Assembly: GCF_030219325.1 (NCBI RefSeq)
Contig: NZ_CP126625.1
Span: 2,654,857-2,718,856, forward strand
Reading direction: 5' to 3'
Source: Geothrix sp.
GTDB taxonomy: Bacteria; Acidobacteriota; Holophagae; Holophagales; Holophagaceae
Length of the DNA: 64,000 nt
Shown here: positions 43,644-51,413 of the stretch, piece by piece
Numbering within the stretch: the first letter of the stretch is position 1
Layout: each line of letters begins with the position of its first letter
Notes under the pieces: model-generated
Told to the model about the DNA's origin: nothing
The model's input: the letters and a program-made list of their open reading frames with translations, nothing else
Databases searched by the model: none
Made by a program: the position numbers and the translations under genes

Positions 43644-44114
43644 ATGAGCCCCCTTCTCGGACATCCCATCCCAGCCTTCTCCCTGCAGGACGACCAGGGC
43701 GCCATGGTCACGGCCAAGGACTTCCAGGGCCGCTGGACGGTGCTCTACGCCTACCCCAAGGACAGCACCCCCGGCTGCACCACCGAAGCCTGCGACTTCC
43801 GCGACAACCTCGCCCGGGTGCAGTCCCTCGGCGCGCAGGTCTACGGCATCAGCCGCGACAGCCTGAAGAGCCACGTGAACTTCATCACCAAGCAGAGCCT
43901 GCCGTTCCGCCTGCTCTCGGATCCCGATCTGGCATTGCTGAAGCCCCTGGGCGCCTTCGGGAAGAAGATGATGTACGGCAAGGAGATGGAAGGCATCATC
44001 CGCAGCACCTTCCTCATCGATCCCAAGGGCGTCATCCGCCACGTCTGGCCCAAAGTCAGCGTGAAGGGCCACGTCCAGGGCGTACTCGATACCCTGGCGA
44101 AGCTGAAGGGCTGA
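43644..44114 (+). CDS. bcp: Peroxiredoxin, Bcp/PrxQ type
   Basis: A 156-residue thiol peroxidase reducing hydrogen peroxide and organic peroxides via thioredoxin. The active site is YPKDSTPGCTTEACDFRD, with peroxidatic C45 and resolving C50 (the C-x4-C alpha2 arrangement of PrxQ). Family length fits ATG 43644; an in-frame ATG at 43605 inside the permease end is less likely. Confidence 0.94.
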   Translation: MSPLLGHPIPAFSLQDDQGAMVTAKDFQGRWTVLYAYPKDSTPGCTTEACDFRDNLARVQSLGAQVYGISRDSLKSHVNFITKQSLPFRLLSDPDLALLKPLGAFGKKMMYGKEMEGIIRSTFLIDPKGVIRHVWPKVSVKGHVQGVLDTLAKLKG

Positions 44115-44120
44115 GCCGCC

Positions 44121-44900
44121 TCACCCAGCCATGATGCTGAAGCCGCCGTCGACATAGAGCACCTGCCCGGTGATGCCGCGGCCCATGTCGCTCACCAGGA
44201 ACACGCCGGCATCGCCCACTTCCAGCTGATCGGTATCCCGCTGCAGGGGCGTGTGGGAGCGGTGCTGCTTGAGCTTTGAGCCGATGCCCGGGATGGCCGA
44301 GGCGGCCAGGGTCTTGATGGGGCCCGCGGAGATGGCGTTCACGCGGATGCCCTGGGGGCCCAGGTCGGCGGCGAGGTAGCGCACGCTGGCTTCGAGGGCG
44401 GCCTTGGCCACGCCCATGACGTTGTAGCCGGGCACCACCCGCTCGGAGCCCAGGTAGCTGAGGGTCACGATGGAGCCGCCTTCGGGCATGAGGGGCGTGG
44501 CGGCGTGGGAGACGGCGGCCAGGGAGTAGGCGCTGATGTCGTGGGCCACGCGGAAATCCTCGCGGCTGGTATCCACGAAGCGGCCTTCCAGGGCCTGCCG
44601 GGGGGCATACGCCACGGCATGCACCACGAAGTCGAGCTTCCCCCACTTCTTGCGGATCTCGTCGAAGGCCATGACGATCTGGCTGTCGCTGCCCACGTCC
44701 ATCATGGTCAGCAGGGGGTTCTTCAGCTCGGCGGCCAGCTCGCGGACATTGTCGCCCAGCCGCTCGTTCTGGTAGGTCAGGCAGAGCTGGGCTCCGGCCT
44801 CGGTCACCTTCTGGGCGATGCCCCAGGCGATGGAACGCTTGTTGGCCACCCCGATGATCAGGCCGCGCTTCCCTTCCAGCAGTCCACCCTTGGTCGCCAT
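44121..44900 (-). CDS. fabI: Enoyl-ACP reductase FabI
   Basis: A 259-residue NADH-dependent enoyl-ACP reductase completing each fatty acid elongation cycle. It has the FabI-specific start GKRGLIIGVANKRSIAWGIA, the substrate loop AVAYAP, the catalytic Tyr-x6-Lys in GYNVMGVAK and the end GQVLYVDGG. GGAGGAGATCGC precedes ATG 44900. It is separate from the fabD and fabG loci and convergent with bcp. Confidence 0.95.
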   Translation of the reverse strand: MATKGGLLEGKRGLIIGVANKRSIAWGIAQKVTEAGAQLCLTYQNERLGDNVRELAAELKNPLLTMMDVGSDSQIVMAFDEIRKKWGKLDFVVHAVAYAPRQALEGRFVDTSREDFRVAHDISAYSLAAVSHAATPLMPEGGSIVTLSYLGSERVVPGYNVMGVAKAALEASVRYLAADLGPQGIRVNAISAGPIKTLAASAIPGIGSKLKQHRSHTPLQRDTDQLEVGDAGVFLVSDMGRGITGQVLYVDGGFSIMAG

Positions 44901-45057
44901 GCGATCTCCTCCAGAGTCATGTCCGAACAATCACTCAGGATACACCAACCCCACGGGATTCCGCCAGATCGGAGGCCTGGGAACCCTCCCCCGAATCCTG
45001 TTCTCCCCACCACGCATCTCTGTTAATCCTGTCCTGCCATCCTTGCTCAGAGGCCCC

Positions 45058-46140
45058 GTGATCCGCATCGCCCCTGTCGTCCTCCTTTCGGTTCTCCAGG
45101 CCCAGGCGCCGGCCTTCCGCGCCGACCTGGAGGCGGGCCGCTACCTCAAGGTGCTGGCCGAGGCCGACCAGCGGCTGCGCGAGCACCCCAACGATGCCTC
45201 CGCCTGGGCGGCGAAGTCCCAGGCCCTCTCCAGCCTGCTTCGCTTTGGGGAGGCCCTCGCGGCGGCGGAACGCGCGGTGTCCCTGAAGCCCGATCTCGCG
45301 GATGCCCTCCTGGCCCGGGGCCTGGCGCGGGCGGGGGAGGCCATCAAGCAGCGCGATCTCGGTGCCCTCCGCAGCGCCCTCGGCGCCATGGACGACCTGC
45401 GCGCCGCCACGGCGGCCGATCCCACCCTGGTTCCGGCCTGGACCAGCCTGGGCCTGGCCTACGAGATGCTGCCCGGACTGCTTGGCGGGTCCACCCGCAA
45501 GGCCCTGCAGTGCGCCGAGCGGCTCCGCGCCCTCGCCCCCGCCCGGGGCGACCTGCTGCAGGCCCTCGTCCTTGTGGAGGAGGGCAAGTGGGGCGAGGCC
45601 GAGCCCTGGTTCGGCCGCGCCCTCGCCAAGGCGCCCCAGGACCCCGAAGTGGTGGGCCAGTGGCTGGATGCCCTCGACCGCAAACCCGCCAAGAAGGCCC
45701 TGGGCGAGGCCGGAAAGAACGCCCGCCTGCTGCTCGAGGCCCCACGCCTGCTGCCCGGCGTGCACACCCGCGCCCGCGGGGTGGTGGCCGTCAGCGATGC
45801 CTACCTCCATGCGGGTCAGCCCGAGGCGGCCTGGAAGGTCATCCAGGACCATCTTGGCCAGGTCGATGCGCCCAGCCTGCTGCGCCTGCAGCTCGGCAAG
45901 GTGGCCGCCGCCAGCGGCCTGCACAGGACAGAAGGCCTCGCCACCCTCGACCAGGTGCTCCGGGAACCCCTCGAGGGTGGCTCCTCTGGCTACCCCGGCG
46001 CTTGGTGGCGGAGGGGCCAGATCCTCCAGGGCCTCGGCCGCAAAGACGAGGCCCGGCGCTCAGCCCAGGAAGCCCTCAAGCTGGATCCGAGGCATCGGGG
46101 GGCGAGGGAACTGCTGGAACAGATGCAAACAAGCGGCTAA
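45058..46140 (+). CDS. Exported TPR-repeat protein
   Basis: A 360-residue helical protein. A short hydrophobic leader (VIRIAPVVLLSVLQAQA) is followed by tetratricopeptide-type repeats, for example SAWAAKSQALSSLLRFGEAL with AAERAVSLKPDLADALLARG, and the last LGRKDEARRSAQEALKLDPR. It is probably a periplasmic scaffold; no enzyme motif is seen. The start is GTG at 45058 with AGAGG upstream. It ends overlapping the convergent ABC-2 permease by four bases. Confidence 0.78.
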   Translation: MIRIAPVVLLSVLQAQAPAFRADLEAGRYLKVLAEADQRLREHPNDASAWAAKSQALSSLLRFGEALAAAERAVSLKPDLADALLARGLARAGEAIKQRDLGALRSALGAMDDLRAATAADPTLVPAWTSLGLAYEMLPGLLGGSTRKALQCAERLRALAPARGDLLQALVLVEEGKWGEAEPWFGRALAKAPQDPEVVGQWLDALDRKPAKKALGEAGKNARLLLEAPRLLPGVHTRARGVVAVSDAYLHAGQPEAAWKVIQDHLGQVDAPSLLRLQLGKVAAASGLHRTEGLATLDQVLREPLEGGSSGYPGAWWRRGQILQGLGRKDEARRSAQEALKLDPRHRGARELLEQMQTSG

Positions 46141-47054
46141 GCGCGGTCGCGTCCGGCCTCGACCAGCCCCAGGGTCAACAGGACCAGAGTGCAACCCAGG
46201 CTGAATGTACCGAGCGCCCATTTAGACGTGGGCGGCGGGATCCCGAGAAGATCATCGGGGTCCTGTATCTCGATGCGGTATTTCCCCACAATGGTGACCT
46301 TTGGGACACTCAATTTCTGTTCGTTGTAGAACGGCTTCTGGGCAGTGTGCATCTCCTGGCGCGCGCCCGGGATGTCGATGGCCTGCTGGGCACAGGTATA
46401 GGGCAGCACCCAAGGAATGAAGTCCCTGCGCCACATGGGGTAGAGTTCCTTCCCTCCCAGGGAGATGGTGAGCAACAAACCCACCATCGCAAACATGATG
46501 GGAACGGCGGCATTGTCGATCCGGTCCGACAGCCAGAGGTAGAGTGCCAGCAACGGCAGACTCCCCAGGTAGGACCAGGCCAGAACCCGGATGAGGGCTG
46601 TCCACGGGAAGGCGCTGTGAACCAGGGGATTCAGGTAGCCGATCAGCCTGGATTCCACCCAGAGCAAAGCCAGGATCGCACTGAGCACCAGCCCGAAGCA
46701 GAGTCCGAGAATCAGGGCCTTGGTGGCGAAAATCGCCCGCCGGGAGACCGGCTGGACATGCAGGTGCTTCCAGAGGCTGAAACGGTGCTCAGAACGGAAC
46801 AGCAGAGGGGGCAGCAACGCCACGAGCAGGGGATGGAAATAGCCGGACCAGGTATCGGCCAACGACTTGATGGGTATGGCGTTCAACCCCTGTTGCGCCT
46901 CTGCAGTCAGCTGCCGTGTCAGCAGCAGCGGCAACCCGGATAGGAGGACATCCACCAGGATGAACAGGACCGGAAAGACCCACAGAAGCCGCAATGCGGC
47001 TGAACGCCTCAGTTTGCGGACCTCTGAGACAAGCAGGTTCAAGAGCTGGGCCAT
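46137..47054 (-). CDS. ABC-2-type transporter permease
   Basis: A 305-residue membrane protein with about six helices and a large loop between the last two (roughly residues 205-275). The N-terminal VSEVRKLRRSAALRLLWVFP is the usual ABC-2 entry (E-x-x-K-x-x-R). LFRSEHRFSLWKHLHVQPVS matches the EHxxxxWKxLxxxPVxR motif of bacitracin/lantibiotic-resistance and related permeases. It is the third gene of a divergent unit from the pilins. GAGGGA precedes ATG 47054. Substrate unknown. Confidence 0.8.
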   Translation of the reverse strand: MAQLLNLLVSEVRKLRRSAALRLLWVFPVLFILVDVLLSGLPLLLTRQLTAEAQQGLNAIPIKSLADTWSGYFHPLLVALLPPLLFRSEHRFSLWKHLHVQPVSRRAIFATKALILGLCFGLVLSAILALLWVESRLIGYLNPLVHSAFPWTALIRVLAWSYLGSLPLLALYLWLSDRIDNAAVPIMFAMVGLLLTISLGGKELYPMWRRDFIPWVLPYTCAQQAIDIPGARQEMHTAQKPFYNEQKLSVPKVTIVGKYRIEIQDPDDLLGIPPPTSKWALGTFSLGCTLVLLTLGLVEAGRDRA

Positions 47055-47064
47055 GATGTTTCCC

Positions 47065-47826
47065 TCATCGTTGTTCTTCACGGCGGGAGAAATCGAAGGC
47101 GCCCAGGAGCACCAGAAGAATCGCCAGTCCGCACGCTGAGGCGAGCAGCCCGACGGCGCCCGCCTCCGCCCCGAAGGCCACCCGGACGCCCGCACCCGAC
47201 AAGGCCCAGGGAGACCACCTCATGGACATGCCGAGGCTCGCGAGCAGGACCGTGAGGAGGCTGCCCACCAAGGCCAGGGTCAGGTTCGATCCTACACCGC
47301 GGATCCGGGTCGACAACCAAGTGTGCAGCCCAAGCAGAGGGAGTGAGGCGAGGAAGGAGGTCACGCCCAGCCCTGTGAAGAGCAGGCGTTTGGGTGGTCC
47401 CATATCCAGGTACAGAAGGTATTTGGAAATCAGCAAGCTGGTCAAAAGGACCAGCAGGAAGAGCACAAGCTGGGCCATCAGCATCAAGGCCGCATGGCTC
47501 ATGCATTTGGCCAGGTAGTGGAACCGCCTGGGAACCGGCTGCAGCAGCAGGTGCTTCCAGGCACCGGCTGCCTCCTCCTGCTCCCAGGAGAGGAGACAGA
47601 CCAGGGCCACCGTGATGGGCATGAAGATCAGGTTCCAGGCGGAATAGACAACCTGGTACCAGACCTGGAAACCCGGACCGAGCTTGCTGGCCTGGATCTC
47701 CGAGTTCCAGAAAATGAGGAAGAGGAATCCGACCAGGCTGGCAGGACAGAGAATCGCCGCCACCGTGGCCCAGTTTCTTTTCCATTTGATCCGTTCAGCG
47801 TGAAACAGAGAAGCCAGTGAGGTCAT
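47065..47826 (-). CDS. ABC-2-type transporter permease (paralogue of the neighbouring gene)
   Basis: A 253-residue membrane protein with six helices. FHAERIKWKRNWATVAAILC and LLSWEQEEAAGAWKHLLLQP repeat the motif seen in the adjacent permease (E-x-x-x-x-x-WKHL-x-x-QPV-x-R). The two genes are therefore duplicated partners, probably forming a heterodimeric pore with the ATPase encoded upstream. ATG 47826 overlaps the ATPase stop (ATGA). Confidence 0.8.
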   Translation of the reverse strand: MTSLASLFHAERIKWKRNWATVAAILCPASLVGFLFLIFWNSEIQASKLGPGFQVWYQVVYSAWNLIFMPITVALVCLLSWEQEEAAGAWKHLLLQPVPRRFHYLAKCMSHAALMLMAQLVLFLLVLLTSLLISKYLLYLDMGPPKRLLFTGLGVTSFLASLPLLGLHTWLSTRIRGVGSNLTLALVGSLLTVLLASLGMSMRWSPWALSGAGVRVAFGAEAGAVGLLASACGLAILLVLLGAFDFSRREEQR

Positions 47827-48716
47827 GCGCCCTCCAGCAGGGCCAGGAACCGCGTCTCCAGACTCACCGTGCGGGGCTTCAATTCGTACAGGGCCACTCC
47901 AGAACTCACAAGCAGGGCCGCCAGGGCGGGCACACCCTCGTCGGAAGATTGGACGAGCACATACGGATCCTCGAAGCTCACCTCCAGTCCACCTCCCCTC
48001 AGCAGATCCATGGCCCGTCCGGCCTGGTCCACCCGGATCTGCTGCCAAGCCGCACCCTGACCTCCCAGGTCGGCCGTGGGGCCCTGGTAACGCAGAAGCC
48101 CACGGTGGATCACGACCAGATTTGAGGCAATCTGTTCGACTTCCGCCAGGATGTGGCTCGACAGGAAGACGGTGGCGCCTGTCTGCCTGGGGACCTGGCG
48201 GATGAGCTCCCGGATCTCCTGGATGCCCGCCGGGTCCAGCCCGTTGGTGGGTTCGTCCAGCACCAGCAGGCGCGGGTTGCCGAACAGCGCCAGAGCCATG
48301 GCCAACCGCTGGCGCATGCCAAGGGAATACTGCTGGACCACCCGGTGGGCGTCCCGGGTCAGCCCGACGACCTCCAGCACGCGATCCGTCTCGGGGCGTG
48401 CCCCCCCGCGCATGAGCCGGGTGATTTCGACATTCTCGTACCCCGTCAGATGTCCATATAACGAAGGAGATTCGACCATGGCGCCCAGCTGGCGAAGCGC
48501 CTCCACCTGGCCCGGTTGATGGCCAAGCACCTCGCAGGTCCCACTGGTGGGCTTGAGCAACCCCAGGAGCAGGCGGATGGTGGTGGTCTTGCCCGCGCCA
48601 TTGGGGCCCAGGAACGCCGTGATGGTCCCCTCGGGAACCCTCAGGTCTAACCCTTCGACGGCCGGAAGTTTCCCGAACTGCTTGCTGAGCCCATCGGATC
48701 GGATCGCCAGGGTCAT
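47823..48716 (-). CDS. ABC transporter ATP-binding protein (ABC-2 exporter)
   Basis: A 297-residue ATPase. Walker A is GPNGAGKTTT near 38, the Q-loop segment is MVESPSLYGHLTG, the signature is YSLGMRQRL and Walker B is LLVLDEPTNGLDP. A C-terminal regulatory domain spans about 210-297. This is the BcrA/NatA-like class. GAGGTG before ATG 48716 supports the start. It is divergent from pilA. In Myxococcus an ABC transporter (PilGHI) next to pilA is required for pilus formation, so a pilus-related role is one possibility; peptide resistance is another. Confidence 0.88.
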   Translation of the reverse strand: MTLAIRSDGLSKQFGKLPAVEGLDLRVPEGTITAFLGPNGAGKTTTIRLLLGLLKPTSGTCEVLGHQPGQVEALRQLGAMVESPSLYGHLTGYENVEITRLMRGGARPETDRVLEVVGLTRDAHRVVQQYSLGMRQRLAMALALFGNPRLLVLDEPTNGLDPAGIQEIRELIRQVPRQTGATVFLSSHILAEVEQIASNLVVIHRGLLRYQGPTADLGGQGAAWQQIRVDQAGRAMDLLRGGGLEVSFEDPYVLVQSSDEGVPALAALLVSSGVALYELKPRTVSLETRFLALLEGA

Positions 48717-48743
48717 GTCACCCACCTCGGAACAAGTTCAGGT

Positions 48744-48771
48744 ACTAAATTCAAACGGGTTCTGCTGTCAA
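48744..48771 (-). promoter_or_regulatory. Promoter of the ABC-2 transporter operon
   Basis: On the minus strand TTGACA (48771-48766) and TTTAGT (48749-48744) are 16 bases apart, about 28 bases before the ATPase start codon. The patch is AT-rich against the background. Confidence 0.5.
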
Positions 48772-49077
48772 CCATTGGGGCAGGTCTGGATCCATGACGG
48801 CAGTTGAACATGGGATCCTCGCCTTTCAGATGGCCAATCCCCTCCCCAATCGGAACACCCCCGGCCCCTCTTCTGGGGAACCCCTTCATGGAATCCAGCC
48901 ACTGGTTGGCTGGCTGACGATATCTCGGGATCGAGGGCTGGATGGACGCATTGGAGCAGGAGACTGACCCGTTGCGTCAGTTCTCCAGCGATTCCAGCTG
49001 AGCTCGACCCGGTTGCCAGTGCCGTCTTGCCTCCGTCCGGCCTTGATCCACACGGTTTTCTTCCAGGTCTGGCGAGT
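48772..49077. other. Intergenic region upstream of the first pilin
   Basis: About 300 bases with no convincing gene; short frames here lack ribosome sites and family resemblance. It contains a 6-bp hairpin with arms ACTGAC and GTCAGT near 48963-48981. It is the natural place for PilR-type enhancer sites, but no repeated binding motif was established. Confidence 0.4.
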
Positions 49078-49093
49078 TGGCACAAGGCTTGAT
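49078..49093 (+). promoter_or_regulatory. Sigma-54-like promoter of pilin gene 1
   Basis: TGGCACAAGGCTTGAT: a perfect -24 element TGGCAC and a -12 element TTGA (consensus TTGC) at correct spacing. It lies 38 bases upstream of the start codon. Sigma-54 control of pilA is well known in other bacteria, and a PilR-like activator is encoded at 14.7-16.2 kb. Confidence 0.6.
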
Positions 49094-49131
49094 ATCTTGT
49101 CTCGCGGCCATCGCCCACTAGGAGATCACCC

Positions 49132-49638
49132 ATGAAGAACCAGAAGGGCTTCACGCTCATCGAGCTGCTGCTCGTGCTTGCCATCATCGGCATCATCAGC
49201 GCCATCGCCATCCCGGCCCTGCTCAGCCAGCGTTCCCGCGCCCGCGACAAGTCCTGTATCCAGAACATGACCGGCCGCGTGGGTGATCTGGTGGGCCAGT
49301 TCGACAAGGAGAAGGAAGCCGGCAACCCCTTCGCCACCATCGTGACCAACCTCGGAACCTACATTGCCAACACTGGCGGTGCCGACAAGAATCCCTGGGA
49401 TCCCGCCACTGCCGCGTTCCATACCGCCGTGGGCACAGGCGCTGCCACCACTCAGGCTGCCGCCGTCGCTGAGATCGAGGGTAAATGCGCCACTAAGGGA
49501 CTTGTTGAGTTTGTGGTGGCCCCTCCGGGCGCCGGCACCCCTGGTTTCGTTGAGGGCGGTGTGCTCTGCGACAACGTCCAGGCCAATGCCACCACCGCCG
49601 GCGGCAAGATCGTAGGCAAGGTCACGGCCATCGAGTAG
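49132..49638 (+). CDS. Type IV pilin (major pilin candidate)
   Basis: A 168-residue type IVa prepilin. The leader is only six residues (MKNQKG), then FTLIELLLVLAIIGIISAIA with Glu5, the standard N-terminal helix. The head domain has three Cys (in DKSCIQN, GKCATKG and GVLCDN) and a Gly/Ala/Thr-rich middle. It has its own sigma-54-like promoter and a strong terminator, the features expected for an abundant single-gene transcript. AGGAG lies upstream of the ATG. Confidence 0.92.
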   Translation: MKNQKGFTLIELLLVLAIIGIISAIAIPALLSQRSRARDKSCIQNMTGRVGDLVGQFDKEKEAGNPFATIVTNLGTYIANTGGADKNPWDPATAAFHTAVGTGAATTQAAAVAEIEGKCATKGLVEFVVAPPGAGTPGFVEGGVLCDNVQANATTAGGKIVGKVTAIE

Positions 49639-49661
49639 GCCTTTCATAGGCTTTGAGACCA

Positions 49662-49695
49662 ACGGAGGAAGGTCCGCCTTCCTCCGTTTTTTTTT
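49662..49695 (+). terminator. Intrinsic terminator after pilin gene 1
   Basis: Perfect 11-bp stem (49662-49672 with 49677-49687, loop TCCG) running into nine T residues (49687-49695). Strong, and isolates the first pilin transcript. Confidence 0.93.
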
Positions 49696-49741
49696 GGATG
49701 TCCTTTTTCGACTTGGCCCCGCCAAGAACCAGGCCAGGAAG

Positions 49742-49757
49742 TGACACACATTTTGCA
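49742..49757 (+). promoter_or_regulatory. Sigma-54-like promoter of pilin gene 2
   Basis: TGACACACATTTTGCA: the -24 element is TGACAC (one change from TGGCAC) and the -12 element TTGCA is perfect, with correct spacing. It lies 48 bases before the second pilin ATG. Confidence 0.55.
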
Positions 49758-49805
49758 TCGATTCTCAGGTCAGGCTCCCACACCACTCACCCATCTGGAG
49801 GCTCC

Positions 49806-50243
49806 ATGAAGCGCCAAGCCGGTTTCACCCTCATCGAGCTGCTGCTCGTCCTCGCCATCATCGGCATCATCTCCGCCATTGCCATCCCCGCCCTGCTGGG
49901 CCAGAAGGAACGGGCGAACCAGAAGTCCACGGAAGCCACCGCCCAGGCCGTGGTCTCCGAAGTGACCTCCGCCGCCAAGCTCATGAATGGCGCCACCACT
50001 GCCGGGGTCCTGGCCTATGTGCGGGGGCTCCCCAATTTTACCTATCCCCGCTGCAAGAACGCCTACACCCCCACCGTGACGGCCATGAACGCCGCCGGTG
50101 CCGCCGCGGCCAATGGCGAAGTGGGCATGGTGGCCGGCGTTCAGGCCGACATCAACGGTGTGAATGTCAATGTCATCACCGTCAGCTACCAGCACAGTGC
50201 CTCCGGGGGTTCCATCGCCCTGGCAAACGTTCCGGTCGAATAG
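49806..50243 (+). CDS. Type IV pilin, second copy
   Basis: A 145-residue prepilin: leader MKRQAG, then FTLIELLLVLAIIGIISAIA, identical over this stretch to pilin 1. The head domain is different and shares a module with the third pilin: LPNFTYPRCKNAYTPT, then NGEVGMVA, VNVITVSY and a terminal LANVPVE. One Cys is present. GGAGG precedes the ATG. The aromatic residues known from short conductive Geobacter pilins near positions 24-57 are not evident in the helix. Confidence 0.92.
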   Translation: MKRQAGFTLIELLLVLAIIGIISAIAIPALLGQKERANQKSTEATAQAVVSEVTSAAKLMNGATTAGVLAYVRGLPNFTYPRCKNAYTPTVTAMNAAGAAAANGEVGMVAGVQADINGVNVNVITVSYQHSASGGSIALANVPVE

Positions 50244-50267
50244 TCGGGATCGCCCCATGGTTTGAGA

Positions 50268-50297
50268 CACAGGCCCCCGCCGATGCGGGGGCCTGTG
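50268..50297 (+). terminator. Strong hairpin after pilin gene 2
   Basis: Perfect 13-bp G+C-rich stem (50268-50280 with 50285-50297, loop CGAT), 24 bases after the stop. It has no T-run, so it may act as a 3' stabiliser or attenuator rather than a full intrinsic terminator. Confidence 0.6.
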
Positions 50298-50363
50298 CGT
50301 TCAGGGCTCACGCACTTCGGATCCGATTTCCATCGAGGCCTTCGCGTCTTCCCGCCCAGAACT

Positions 50364-50379
50364 GGGGCATGATCATGCT
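50364..50379 (+). promoter_or_regulatory. Weak sigma-54-like promoter of pilin gene 3
   Basis: GGGGCATGATCATGCT has GG and GC ten bases apart, the core requirement for sigma-54, with ATGCT at -12. The -24 box otherwise departs from TGGCAC. It lies 41 bases before the third pilin ATG, like the other two. Confidence 0.35.
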
Positions 50380-50419
50380 CACGAGATCAGGAATGGACAA
50401 ACCCGGCCCAGGAGGCCCC

Positions 50420-50860
50420 ATGAAGAAACGATCCGGCTTTACACTGATCGAGATGCTCGTGGTGGTCGCCATCATCGGTATCATCTCGGCGATTGTCATT
50501 CCGTTCCTGGCGGGACACCGCGAAAGTGCGCGCCAGAAGTCCACTGAAGCCGTGGCCGCGGCCGTCGCAGTCGAGTGTGCCGCCGCGGCCAAGGCCATGT
50601 CCGGCGCAGCCAACGCCGCGACCGTCATGGCCTATGTGCGAGCCCTGCCAAACTTCCAGCACCCCCGGTGCAAGAACGCCTACAACCCCACCATCACGGC
50701 CCTGACCGCCGCAGGAGCCGCTGTCAATGACGGCGAAGTGGGCATGGTGGCCACCCAGCAGAACGACACCAACGGCCTTCCGATCAACGTCATCGCGGTG
50801 AGCTACAAGCATCTCAGTACGGCGGTTCCCCTCAATCTGGCAAACGTCCCCGTCGAGTAG
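50420..50860 (+). CDS. Type IV pilin, third copy
   Basis: A 146-residue prepilin: leader MKKRSG, then FTLIEMLVVVAIIGIISAIV. Its head closely follows pilin 2: LPNFQHPRCKNAYNPTITAL, NDGEVGMVA, INVIAVSYKH and LANVPVE at the C-terminus. It has two Cys (VECAAAA and PRCKN). CAGGAGG lies before ATG 50420. The pair probably arose by tandem duplication and may be alternative or minor subunits. Confidence 0.9.
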   Translation: MKKRSGFTLIEMLVVVAIIGIISAIVIPFLAGHRESARQKSTEAVAAAVAVECAAAAKAMSGAANAATVMAYVRALPNFQHPRCKNAYNPTITALTAAGAAVNDGEVGMVATQQNDTNGLPINVIAVSYKHLSTAVPLNLANVPVE

Positions 50861-50945
50861 CCTATGGACATCGCTTCGGATCGCCTGAGCCTGGTGAGGT
50901 TTGGGCGATGCGAACTGGGTGAAGTCTTCCAGCGGATCCGCCAAA

Positions 50946-51362
50946 TCAGGGATAGATCTGCTGTCCCGTCTGGTTGGTCTGGAAGATCTTGGCGTTGCTT
51001 CTCCCCGGCCGGTTGTCGTTGATGGTCAGGTCGTAGGCCAACCCCGTGCCGTCCACGGTCAGGGTATAGGTCATCTGGGTTGAGCCCTTGGGGGCAAAGA
51101 GAGGCGCAAGGTTGGTCCCGGTGACCGTGCCATCGTTGTTCCAGACGGTGACCGCACCGGCGGCTCCGTAGAGGCCCGTGTCGGCCTTCCGGGTTTCCAG
51201 CATCATCTGCAGGGACTTGGCATTCTGCTGGGCGTCGCCCACCAGCTCGGCATTCTTCTTCTGGCCGATGAGGCCCGGGATGGCGATGGCACTCAAAATA
51301 CCGATGATGACCACCACCAGCAGCACTTCCACGAAACTGAAGCCCTTCGTTGTCTGTCGCAT
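50946..51362 (-). CDS. Type IV pilin-like protein downstream of pilC
   Basis: A 138-residue prepilin-like protein: leader of seven residues (MRQTTKG), then FSFVEVLLVVVIIGILSAIA with Glu5. The head is about 100 residues, without Cys, with a beta-rich C-terminus (TQMTYTLTVDGTGLAYDLTI). It is encoded on the opposite strand to pilins 1-3, 51 bases after pilC, so it belongs to the pilB-pilT-pilC transcript. It could be a minor pilin. Confidence 0.88.
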   Translation of the reverse strand: MRQTTKGFSFVEVLLVVVIIGILSAIAIPGLIGQKKNAELVGDAQQNAKSLQMMLETRKADTGLYGAAGAVTVWNNDGTVTGTNLAPLFAPKGSTQMTYTLTVDGTGLAYDLTINDNRPGRSNAKIFQTNQTGQQIYP

Positions 51363-51413
51363 GGCGTCCTCCCGAACCCCAAAGGGATGCAATTCACCGG
51401 CCAACTGCGTCTT

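Noticed and set aside
48886-49083. A 65-codon minus-strand frame upstream of pilin 1
   Set aside because: No ribosome site, no family resemblance, and it lies in the pilin promoter region.
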